Positions 1 through 4,801 of a stretch of DNA of 9,944 bases are shown here, piece after piece (the first letter of the stretch is position 1; every line of letters begins with the position of its first letter). The notes under the pieces are model-generated. The model saw only the letters and a list, made by a program, of their open reading frames with translations. It made no database searches and was not told the DNA's origin. This DNA comes from an uncultured bacterium. Lineage in GTDB: Bacteria > Patescibacteriota > Minisyncoccia > Phycocordibacterales > UBA9973. A program made the translations under genes and the position numbers. Location: the NCBI GenBank assembly GCA_937895685.1, contig CALBMC010000094.1, positions 1 to 9,944 of the forward strand, given 5' to 3'.

Positions 1-275
1 GTTCTGTTTATCCAATCAATCTTGTCCGTCCCCATGGTGCCGATCAGTTGATCGTTTTCTTTGAGGACAACTCCAAAAGTGAAAGAATTTCCGTCAGACC
101 TATGCTTTTTCTTTATCCAGTCCAGTTCGCTTTCGAAAGAGACTGGTAGAAAATTTCCAAGATTTTTCCAAATCTTTGGGTTGTTGCGAAATTGAGTGAT
201 GATCTCTGCTTCGGATTCATCTAATAGTCGGAGATAAGTTTTTTCTCCAACTAAGTAAGGTTTTTCTTTTACCAT
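1..275 (-). CDS. GNAT-family N-acetyltransferase, RimJ/RimL-like (C-terminus beyond the window)
   Basis: The frame runs open from an ATG at 275-273 to the window edge, giving 91 residues with no stop. The N-terminus has the pattern of RimJ/RimL-type acetyltransferases: a first strand with G-E-K-T-Y-L-R-L-L (residues 10-18), acidic residues before the first helix, the W-K-N-L-G-N-F-L-P stretch (36-44), an E-L-D-W-I helix (50-54), and a fourth strand Q-L-I-G-T-M-G (76-82) followed by I-D-W-I-N-R (86-91). Family members transfer acetyl from acetyl-CoA to protein N-termini, polyamines, antibiotics or other amines; the substrate cannot be told here. The acetyl-CoA pyrophosphate loop (R/Q-x-x-G-x-G/A) would lie in the missing half. 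No Shine-Dalgarno sequence precedes the ATG. The gene lies 73 bp downstream of an intrinsic terminator that closes a structured RNA, so it may be controlled by that RNA, or it may have its own promoter in the gap. Confidence 0.8.
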   Translation of the reverse strand, partial: MVKEKPYLVGEKTYLRLLDESEAEIITQFRNNPKIWKNLGNFLPVSFESELDWIKKKHRSDGNSFTFGVVLKENDQLIGTMGTDKIDWINR

Positions 276-301
276 TTTATTAAATTTTTTGTGAACAGTT
301 T

Positions 302-320
302 TTCGAATTCGGTATTCGAA
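302..320. repeat. 7-bp perfect inverted repeat upstream of the acetyltransferase gene
   Basis: TTCGAAT (302-308) and ATTCGAA (314-320) are perfect inverted copies around a 5-nt centre. On the minus strand the repeat is followed by A-rich sequence, so it is not a terminator. It sits between the 349-376 terminator and the acetyltransferase start. It could be an operator for a dimeric regulator or a small leader hairpin; nothing in the sequence decides between these. Confidence 0.35.
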
Positions 321-344
321 TTAACCGCCCAAGAAAGTAGATTT

Positions 345-376
345 AATTAAAAATCCCAGCTTCCGTTGAGCTGGGA
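345..376 (-). terminator. Intrinsic terminator closing the 512-349 RNA
   Basis: Read on the minus strand, TCCCAGCT (376-369) pairs with AGCTGGGA (361-354): 8 bp, 5 of them G-C, with a 7-nt loop, followed by TTTTTAATT (353-345). This is a classical Rho-independent terminator facing the acetyltransferase gene. The 5' arm can instead pair with upstream RNA; see the ncRNA entry. Confidence 0.75.
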
Positions 377-512
377 CCTTTCGACCACAAAATATTTATG
401 AGGTCAGGAGCTCAACACAAGCAGAAAGAGAAGAGATACAAGTCTCTCCATTCATAGTAAAGACGCCCGCGTGGGAAGCTCTACTTAATCTGCATGTGTT
501 ATTAGTTTTCAT
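349..512 (-). ncRNA. Candidate structured regulatory RNA: attenuator or riboswitch-like leader, or an independent sRNA
   Basis: A good promoter (519-546) and an intrinsic terminator bracket about 165 nt with no credible reading frame. By eye the RNA has a closing stem P1 with 11 of 12 positions paired (500-489 with 425-414, one U-U mismatch). Inside it are two hairpins, making a three-way junction: P2 (485-479 with 462-456, 7 bp, plus an inner CCC/GGG) and P3 (449-443 with 436-430, 7 bp, 6-nt loop). A second fold excludes the first: GUUGAGCU (416-409) pairs with AGCUCAAC (372-365), and GACCU (405-401) with AGGUC (379-375). These 13 bp take three bases from P1 and most of the 5' arm of the terminator, so they act as an antiterminator. 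This is the architecture of a transcriptional riboswitch or attenuator. I do not recognise it as purine, TPP, T-box, SRP or 6S RNA. It may be a cis leader of the acetyltransferase gene 73 bp downstream, or a free sRNA. Confidence 0.55.
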
Positions 513-518
513 ATTTTT

Positions 519-546
519 ATATTATCATTTTTTGGGGTTTTGTCAA
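519..546 (-). promoter_or_regulatory. Sigma-70-type promoter with extended -10 for the structured RNA
   Basis: On the minus strand there is a perfect -35 TTGACA (546-541), a 16-bp spacer, and -10 TAATAT (524-519) preceded by the TGn extension (527-525). The predicted transcription start is near 512. The -35 lies just past the terminator of the upstream 176-residue gene, so the RNA is an independent transcription unit. Confidence 0.65.
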
Positions 547-552
547 ACAAAT

Positions 553-580
553 AAAAAAGCCAGCGTTTGCCGGCTAAAAA
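553..580 (-). terminator. Intrinsic terminator overlapping the stop codon of the 574-1104 gene
   Basis: AGCC-A-GC (558-564) pairs with GC-C-GGCT (569-575) around a 4-nt loop, with one A-C mismatch. A runs flank both sides on the plus strand, so the minus-strand transcript ends in a T tract. The stop codon TAG (576-574) lies in the arm of the stem. The hairpin is short but well placed, 27 bp or less from the next promoter. Confidence 0.65.
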
Positions 581-1104
581 ACTACCTCTTCACCTATTTG
601 TATATGATCAACCTTTCTATTGGTTTTATAAATTTTTCCTACCGGCTTTCCTTCTTTGAAGTAATAACAGTTGGAAAAATTATTCCCATATCTTTTCTCC
701 CAAGATCTCTCAGTCTCTTTCGGGTCTGACAAAGATTTAAGTTTTTTAATTTGCTCTTTTATATATAAATCCTGATTTTCAATTTTTACATATCCAACAC
801 AAGTGTCGTTTTCTCCAAAAATCATTTTGATTGGCCCAAGTTCGATCAAGTATTTTAAATGATCTTTATTTGTTTTGAAGCCGGTTTTCCCGTACATTAC
901 ATATACTTCAGGGGTTCCAAATTCTAACTTGAATACTGGGTTATCGATTGGTTCTCCTCTATCTGCCAATTGAAACCTAATGTTATTACTAAGACCGTTT
1001 AAAAAGTGAGGTGAATCAAGGATCTTTAGTGTGTCTTTTTCGGAAATATACATAAGGAAAAGGGGTCTATTTTCGTACCCTTCTTTATTTAAAAGAACTT
1101 TCAT
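574..1104 (-). CDS. Hypothetical protein, 176 residues, soluble
   Basis: I do not recognise this protein. The product is soluble-looking, with no signal peptide or membrane segment, and is rich in Lys and Glu. The first half (about residues 1-100) alternates short hydrophobic strands with polar turns, for example V-Y-V-M-Y-G and I-K-M-I-F-G. The second half has a charged helix (about residues 112-140, Y-I-K-E-Q-I-K-K-L-K-S-L) and ends in a basic then hydrophobic tail I-G-E-E-V-V-F. It is real by context: it has its own promoter (TATAAT at 1127-1122), a terminator fused to its stop codon, and good codon content over the whole length. It is a single-gene unit between the tig operon and the structured RNA. 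The start is the only ATG that fits the promoter, giving a 5' leader of about 11 nt and no Shine-Dalgarno sequence. Confidence 0.75.
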   Translation of the reverse strand: MKVLLNKEGYENRPLFLMYISEKDTLKILDSPHFLNGLSNNIRFQLADRGEPIDNPVFKLEFGTPEVYVMYGKTGFKTNKDHLKYLIELGPIKMIFGENDTCVGYVKIENQDLYIKEQIKKLKSLSDPKETERSWEKRYGNNFSNCYYFKEGKPVGKIYKTNRKVDHIQIGEEVVF

Positions 1105-1121
1105 AAAATTATTTTTGTCAG

Positions 1122-1150
1122 ATTATACAAAAAAAATAATATTTATACAA
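1122..1150 (-). promoter_or_regulatory. Promoter of the 176-residue hypothetical gene
   Basis: On the minus strand a perfect TATAAT (1127-1122) lies 17 bp from a weak -35 TTGTAT (1150-1145). The predicted start near 1115 leaves only about 11 nt before the ATG at 1104. The -35 touches the tig terminator, so the two units are packed end to end. Confidence 0.55.
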
Positions 1151-1190
1151 ACTAACAAAAAACCGGCATTGTGCCGGTTTTTTGTTAGTT
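1150..1190 (-). terminator. Terminator of the nusA-ppa-tig operon, 19-bp perfect inverted repeat
   Basis: Positions 1150-1168 and 1172-1190 are perfect inverted copies around a 3-nt loop. The core ACCGGCA/TGCCGGT is flanked by A6 on one side and T6 on the other, so it can end transcription in both directions. The TAA stop of tig (1187-1185) lies in the outer AT-rich part of the arm. The repeat is longer than a terminator needs; the outer 6-7 bp beyond the T tract are unusual. Confidence 0.8.
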
Positions 1191-2246
1191 CAAGTTTTCT
1201 AAAAATTCTAGAACCTTTTGGTTTCGCAGAACCTCTTCGACATAAAGCCTTGCTCGTAATGGATCAACTCCTTCGTATTTACTCATCAAGTCTTTTACGT
1301 TGTTTTCAATTTCTTCTTCTGTTGGAGCGATTTTTTCTTCTTTACCAATTTTTTCAATTGCAAGAGAAAGTTTCGCTCTCTTCTCTGCGTCATCATGAAA
1401 TTCTTTTCGAATGTCGTCTTCTGTTTTTCCAATTCTTTTCAAATAATCATTCCAATCAAGTCCCATGTTAGCGATGTCGCTTTCTAGTTTTTCGATTATT
1501 TTGTTTTCTTCAAAAGAAACAAGGATATCAGGAACTTCAACTTTCATATCTTCTAGAACTTTTTCTAAAATGGCAATTCTTATTTTTTCTTTTTCTTGCC
1601 ACTTTTTCTCATCTAGAAGTTGATCTTTAAATTTAGATTTGAAGTCATCAACGTTTTCAAACTTCCCAAGACTTTTTACATATTCGTCATCAAGCGGAGG
1701 CAGATTCTTTTCTTCTAAAGCGTCTCCATGTTCATGATTGTCGTGAGAGTGACCTTCTGCGTGAAGGGCTTCATGAGCACGATATTTTCTGAGTTTCAAA
1801 ATACCTTCTTCTAACTCTTCGTCAGTTATTGAAACTTCTTTTGAATCTTTATTTTTTTCTTTAGCTATCTTTTTATAATCAGGAAGAGTTATTTCTGGCA
1901 CCACTGCTGTTGTAATTTTGAATCCAAGAGGATTATCAAGAGCAATTTTTGTAAGAGTTATTTCTGGTCTTCCAATTGCATCTATTTTCTCTTCTTTTAT
2001 TATTTCTGGATAAACTTCTGCCAGAGCAAGTTCTGCCATTTCTTCTAGAAGAGCTCTGTCTCCTATGTGTTTTAAAACAAGGTCGCGAGGAGCTTTTCCT
2101 TTTCTAAAACCTGGCAACTCAACAGCATCTGTGAAGTTATCTAGAGCTTTTTCTTTGAAACTCATAAAAGTTTCTGTGTCGATCTCTCCAGTTATTGCGA
2201 TTCTGCTTTTTTCTAATTTTTCGATTTCTATTTTTGGTGTTTTCAT
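1185..2246 (-). CDS. tig: Trigger factor, short form lacking the PPIase domain
   Basis: Trigger factor is the ribosome-bound chaperone that meets nascent chains at the exit tunnel. The signature loop G-F-R-K-G-K-A-P (residues 46-53), which docks on ribosomal protein uL23, is intact in an N-terminal domain of about 1-115. After a linker helix (about 138-156) the sequence should enter an FKBP-type PPIase domain. Instead there are about 25 residues with six histidines (H158, H162, H166, H168, H171, H173). The C-terminal helical arms then begin at N-L-P-P-L-D-D-E-Y-V (181-190) and run to residue 353. Length is 353 against about 430 for E. coli, which matches loss of one domain of about 95 residues. 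It is last in the nusA-ppa-peptide-tig unit, 7 bp after the small peptide gene. No Shine-Dalgarno sequence is seen; the ATG is the first that keeps the canonical N-terminus. Confidence 0.93.
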   Translation of the reverse strand: MKTPKIEIEKLEKSRIAITGEIDTETFMSFKEKALDNFTDAVELPGFRKGKAPRDLVLKHIGDRALLEEMAELALAEVYPEIIKEEKIDAIGRPEITLTKIALDNPLGFKITTAVVPEITLPDYKKIAKEKNKDSKEVSITDEELEEGILKLRKYRAHEALHAEGHSHDNHEHGDALEEKNLPPLDDEYVKSLGKFENVDDFKSKFKDQLLDEKKWQEKEKIRIAILEKVLEDMKVEVPDILVSFEENKIIEKLESDIANMGLDWNDYLKRIGKTEDDIRKEFHDDAEKRAKLSLAIEKIGKEEKIAPTEEEIENNVKDLMSKYEGVDPLRARLYVEEVLRNQKVLEFLENLN

Positions 2247-2253
2247 TTTTGTA

Positions 2254-2343
2254 TTAATTTACTGACAAGAAATATACTGAGGCTAGCACAAGTAAAACTA
2301 CAACAACTAAAGTTCCGAGTTTTATTTTCCCTTTTTGTATCAT
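2254..2343 (-). CDS. Small single-pass membrane peptide, 29 residues, between ppa and tig
   Basis: A 29-codon frame fits exactly between two operon genes: its ATG (2343-2341) lies 5 bp after the ppa stop and its TAA (2256-2254) 7 bp before the tig ATG. The peptide starts with a basic, polar stretch (M-I-Q-K-G-K-I-K) and then forms one hydrophobic segment (about residues 9-28: L-G-T-L, V4, L-L-V-L-A-S-V-Y-F-L). By the positive-inside rule this would be a single membrane helix with the N-terminus inside. I do not recognise a family. Its small size leaves room for chance, but tight spacing on both sides, hydrophobic content with charges only at one end, and the shared strand favour a real gene. 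It could also be a translated coupling spacer that carries ribosomes from ppa to tig. Confidence 0.5.
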   Translation of the reverse strand: MIQKGKIKLGTLVVVVLLVLASVYFLSVN

Positions 2344-2348
2344 ACAGA

Positions 2349-2933
2349 TTAAGAGACTTTTGGTCTGATTTCCTTGTCATACCTTTCGATACATTCATCA
2401 ATTATTTCCATAGCGGTATCCGCTCCAAAGAATCCTAGAACTTTACAAGTGCCTGGTTTCTTTAGATCTTTGTAGTGTTCGAAATAGTGCTCCACTTCTT
2501 TTGCCCAGTGTTCTCCGAAATATTCGTAAGACTCTATGTGATCCATTCTCTTGTCGTCATTTAGAACGGTAATTATTTTGTCGTCTCTTTCTCCTCCGTC
2601 TTCAAATTTTATAACTCCAATAACACGAAGTTCGGCTAATGATCCTGGGACAAGATTCTCTCCCACTCCTGCAATAATGAAATCCAAAAGGTCTCCATCT
2701 TGGTCAAAAGTAGAAGGGATTGCTCCATAAACTGCAGGGTAGGCGAGTGAAGAATATCCAACTCGATCAAGTTTCAAGTGTCCTGTTTCAGTTATGAATT
2801 CATATTTATTTATAGATTGTGAATTTATCTCAACCAATCCGTTTATAATCTTCTCTTCTTTGTTTACGAAAGCAGGGAGAATGTGAAGTAGGTTTGGTTG
2901 GATTCTTGAGATTGGGTAATCTATGTTTGCCAT
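2349..2933 (-). CDS. ppa: Inorganic pyrophosphatase, family I (soluble)
   Basis: The enzyme hydrolyses pyrophosphate to two phosphates in the cytoplasm, using Mg2+, and so drives nucleic-acid and protein synthesis forward. Active-site residues line up with E. coli PPase: K43 and E45 (in N-K-Y-E-F), R57, Y65 and Y69 (in A-Y-P-A-V-Y-G), the acidic cluster D79-G-D81-L-L-D84, the D-D-K pocket (117-119), and Y154-K155 in F-E-H-Y-K-D-L. The family signature normally has P or E after the second Asp; here it is Leu (D-G-D-L-L-D), a small departure. Length is 194 residues against about 176 for E. coli, with an N-terminal extension. It is the second gene after nusA (45-bp gap). The ATG at 2933 has no Shine-Dalgarno sequence. 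Confidence 0.93.
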   Translation of the reverse strand: MANIDYPISRIQPNLLHILPAFVNKEEKIINGLVEINSQSINKYEFITETGHLKLDRVGYSSLAYPAVYGAIPSTFDQDGDLLDFIIAGVGENLVPGSLAELRVIGVIKFEDGGERDDKIITVLNDDKRMDHIESYEYFGEHWAKEVEHYFEHYKDLKKPGTCKVLGFFGADTAMEIIDECIERYDKEIRPKVS

Positions 2934-2972
2934 AATATTGGTTGAAAGTTTATAGTTTTAATTTTTTATAAA

Positions 2973-2987
2973 GAAGAATTATTCTTC
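2973..2987 (-). other. Small hairpin centred on the nusA stop codon
   Basis: GAAGAAT-T-ATTCTTC is a perfect 15-bp palindrome. In the minus-strand RNA, GAAGAA pairs with UUCUUC and the loop is the UAA stop itself, followed by UUUAUAAAAAA. With only two G-C pairs it is too weak to be an efficient terminator. It might cause partial termination, a pause or an RNA processing point between nusA and ppa. It may also simply reflect the GAA/GAG-rich acidic tail. Confidence 0.3.
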
Positions 2988-4280
2988 GTCTGTCTTCTTT
3001 ACTTCTTCGTTTTCGACTTCTTCTTCCTTTTCCTCTTCTTTGTTTTCTACATCCTCTTCGATTTCTTCTTCAGTAGATTCCTCAGAGTCAGTTGTTAGAT
3101 TTTTTAGATCAGATAGTTTTACAAATCCAGCTTCATCTTCAAGACGAACTTCTTCTCCATCACTTGAAGCGAATTCTTCACCCTTAACTCCTTTTATGTC
3201 TATTCTCCAACCAGTTAGTTTGGCAGCCAGACGAACATTTTGTCCTCCTTTTCCAATCGCAAGAGACAGTTGGTCATCTGCTACTTCAATTGTTGCTGTT
3301 CTTCCTTCTGTATCGATTGCCACGTCCAAAACTTTTGCTGGAGAAAGAGAATTTGAAATAAATGTTGCTGGATCTTCAGCCCAAGGAATAATGTCTATTT
3401 TTTCTCCTGATAGTTCATTCATAACTGTTGTTACTCGAACTCCTCGTCCTCCAACACAAGATCCAACTGGATCAACTCTTTCATCATTTGAGAAAACAGC
3501 TATCTTTGATCTTGATCCTGGTTCACGAGCGATTGCTTTTATTTCTACAACACCGCTTGCTATCTCAGGCGCTTCAACTGCGAAGAGCATCTCTATAAAT
3601 CTAGGATGAGTTCTAGAAAGACGAAGAACTATTCCTCTTGGTGTTTCATCTACTTCATATAGATAAGCTTTTATTCTGTCTCCTCTTTTCCAATGTTCTC
3701 CTTGAATTTGCTCTTCAAACGGCATTATTCCTGTTGCTCGGTGTAAATCAACGAACATTGCTCCGCGGTCAATTTTTGAAACATAACCAGAAACAATTTC
3801 TCCTTCTTTTGCTCCGTATTCATCAACAATAGAGCTTCTTTCTGCTTCACGAATTTTTTGGATTATTACTTGCTTTGCTGTTTGGGCTGCGATTCTTCCG
3901 AAATCCTCTTTTGCTTCTAGAGGGAAAACTATTTCACTGTCTAATTCTGCATCTTTTTTGATTCTCTCTGCATCCTCGAGCATTATGTGTTTTTCTGGAT
4001 TGTATCTTGTTCTCTCGTCTCCTTCTTCTGGAACATCTTCTTCATCCTCTGGAACAACTCGAACGGTTGATTCATCAACTACTATTTTTACTTGGTAGAA
4101 TTCAGTTTCTCCAGTTTCAAAGTTAAATTTACATCTAACGATTTGATCTCTTTTTCCGTATTCTTTTTTGTAAGCAGCGGCAAGAGAAAACTCAATTGCT
4201 TCGATTATTTTGTCTTGAGGAACTTTCCGTTCTTCCTCTAATTGTATAGCTGCTAATTTAAGCGCTTTTAGGTCTAACAT
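2979..4280 (-). CDS. nusA: Transcription termination/antitermination factor NusA
   Basis: NusA binds RNA polymerase and nascent RNA and controls pausing, intrinsic termination and antitermination. Domains in order: an N-terminal RNAP-binding domain (about 1-150) with A-I-E-F-S-L-A-A-A-Y-K-K-E-Y (28-41), longer than usual and with an acidic stretch (about 77-91); S1 domain (about 158-212, G-E-I-V-S-G-Y-V onward); KH1 (about 222-300, with D-P-V-G-S-C-V-G-G-R-G, 270-280); KH2 (about 301-365, with G-K-G-G-Q-N, 343-348). After a short linker comes a low-complexity Glu-rich tail (about 399-433) in place of the acidic repeats of E. coli NusA. Length is 433 residues. It is first in the operon with ppa, the peptide and tig; the usual neighbours rimP and infB are not next to it. 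The ATG at 4280 follows a leader of about 57 nt with a 5' hairpin and no Shine-Dalgarno sequence. Confidence 0.94.
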   Translation of the reverse strand: MLDLKALKLAAIQLEEERKVPQDKIIEAIEFSLAAAYKKEYGKRDQIVRCKFNFETGETEFYQVKIVVDESTVRVVPEDEEDVPEEGDERTRYNPEKHIMLEDAERIKKDAELDSEIVFPLEAKEDFGRIAAQTAKQVIIQKIREAERSSIVDEYGAKEGEIVSGYVSKIDRGAMFVDLHRATGIMPFEEQIQGEHWKRGDRIKAYLYEVDETPRGIVLRLSRTHPRFIEMLFAVEAPEIASGVVEIKAIAREPGSRSKIAVFSNDERVDPVGSCVGGRGVRVTTVMNELSGEKIDIIPWAEDPATFISNSLSPAKVLDVAIDTEGRTATIEVADDQLSLAIGKGGQNVRLAAKLTGWRIDIKGVKGEEFASSDGEEVRLEDEAGFVKLSDLKNLTTDSEESTEEEIEEDVENKEEEKEEEVENEEVKKTDEE

Positions 4281-4311
4281 ATTTAATTGTTATTCAATTA
4301 TTTAATAAATA

Positions 4312-4332
4312 AAGCCGGAGACCATCCGACTT
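4312..4332 (-). promoter_or_regulatory. Hairpin in the nusA leader
   Basis: In the minus-strand RNA, AAGUCGGA (4332-4325) pairs with UCCGGCUU (4319-4312): 8 bp with one G-U and a 5-nt loop, starting about 5 nt from the predicted 5' end. It is followed by a U/A-rich tract (UUAUUUAUU). The U tract is interrupted, so it is a poor terminator, but it could be an attenuator or a 5'-end stabiliser. NusA controls its own leader in other bacteria, which makes attenuation plausible but not shown. Confidence 0.4.
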
Positions 4333-4343
4333 GTAATGTTCGT

Positions 4344-4372
4344 AATATATCAGAAAAGACGCATTTCGGCAA
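4344..4372 (-). promoter_or_regulatory. Promoter of the nusA-ppa-tig operon, extended -10
   Basis: On the minus strand TTGCCG (4372-4367), a 17-bp spacer and TATATT (4349-4344) with the TGn extension (4352-4350). The predicted start is near 4337, giving a leader of about 57 nt. Confidence 0.55.
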
Positions 4373-4437
4373 CCAAGGAAATAAGACAGATGAATATCCA
4401 CAAAAAAACATTTTTTACACCTTTTATTTTTCTTAGG

Positions 4438-4446
4438 TGTTATAAT
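4438..4446 (+). promoter_or_regulatory. Extended -10 promoter placing transcription start at the ATG (leaderless)
   Basis: TG-T-TATAAT (4438-4446) is a perfect extended -10. The only -35-like element is TTTACA (4414-4419) at a 21-bp spacer, too far to count. Only 8 bp separate the -10 from the ATG at 4455, so transcription should begin within 0-2 nt of the start codon. Confidence 0.6.
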
Positions 4447-4454
4447 CCATACAT

Positions 4455-4799
4455 ATGGAAACAACTGTTCAACCAAACATTTCTCCTGCTACAGATTTTT
4501 CTAATGCAGGAAAGGGAGATAAGAGAAGAAAAATAAAACAATATGTAATTTCGATTGTAGTTATAGCTATTTTTTTGACAGGTGTTTATTTTCTGATTTC
4601 AAAATTTGAGAGAAACAGACCACTTTCTGACAAGGAAAAATTACAACTTCTTGAGCAGTTAAAAGCTGAAGCGGGACCTGGGCCAACAGATGTAGAAAAG
4701 AAAGACCTTTTGGTTGGACTTAAAGCAGAAGCAACAGAAGATGTTATTTCTGATTCTGATAAACAGTCACTTTTATCATCTTTAAACGAGACTGAATAA
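4455..4799 (+). CDS. Single-pass membrane protein with three short C-terminal repeats, first gene of the surface operon
   Basis: I do not recognise a named family. The 114-residue product has a polar N-terminus ending in a basic cluster (G-K-G-D-K-R-R-K-I-K, 19-28), one membrane helix (about 29-49) and an outside segment. It lacks a cleavage site, so it should stay anchored with the N-terminus inside. The outside part is three copies of a 17-residue unit: 57-73, 77-93 and 98-114. Each follows [LPI]-[ST]-D-x-[ED]-K-x-x-L-L-x-x-L, and the first two end in L-K-A-E-A; each probably forms a short amphipathic helix. Two bp separate its stop from the ATG of the next gene, so the two are likely translationally coupled. 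Context suggests an accessory to the two exported proteins downstream, perhaps an anchor or assembly partner; that is inference. The mRNA appears to start at the ATG itself. Confidence 0.75.
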   Translation: METTVQPNISPATDFSNAGKGDKRRKIKQYVISIVVIAIFLTGVYFLISKFERNRPLSDKEKLQLLEQLKAEAGPGPTDVEKKDLLVGLKAEATEDVISDSDKQSLLSSLNETE

Positions 4800-4801
4800 A
4801 C

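Noticed and set aside
349..512. The RNA as 6S RNA, SRP RNA or a purine riboswitch
   Set aside because: The closing stem opens into two hairpins, not one long bulged helix as in 6S; the SRP GGAA-type apical motif is not placed correctly; loop and junction sequences do not fit the purine aptamer.
496..729. Open frame of 77 codons on the plus strand across 496-729
   Set aside because: It overlaps the end of the 574-1104 gene, its terminator and the RNA promoter; the translation is Phe/Tyr/Leu-rich as expected for random AT-rich sequence.
3040..3609. Long open frame on the plus strand opposite nusA
   Set aside because: It is antisense to a well-supported nusA and its translation is a Ser-rich low-complexity product of the reversed Glu/Asp codons.
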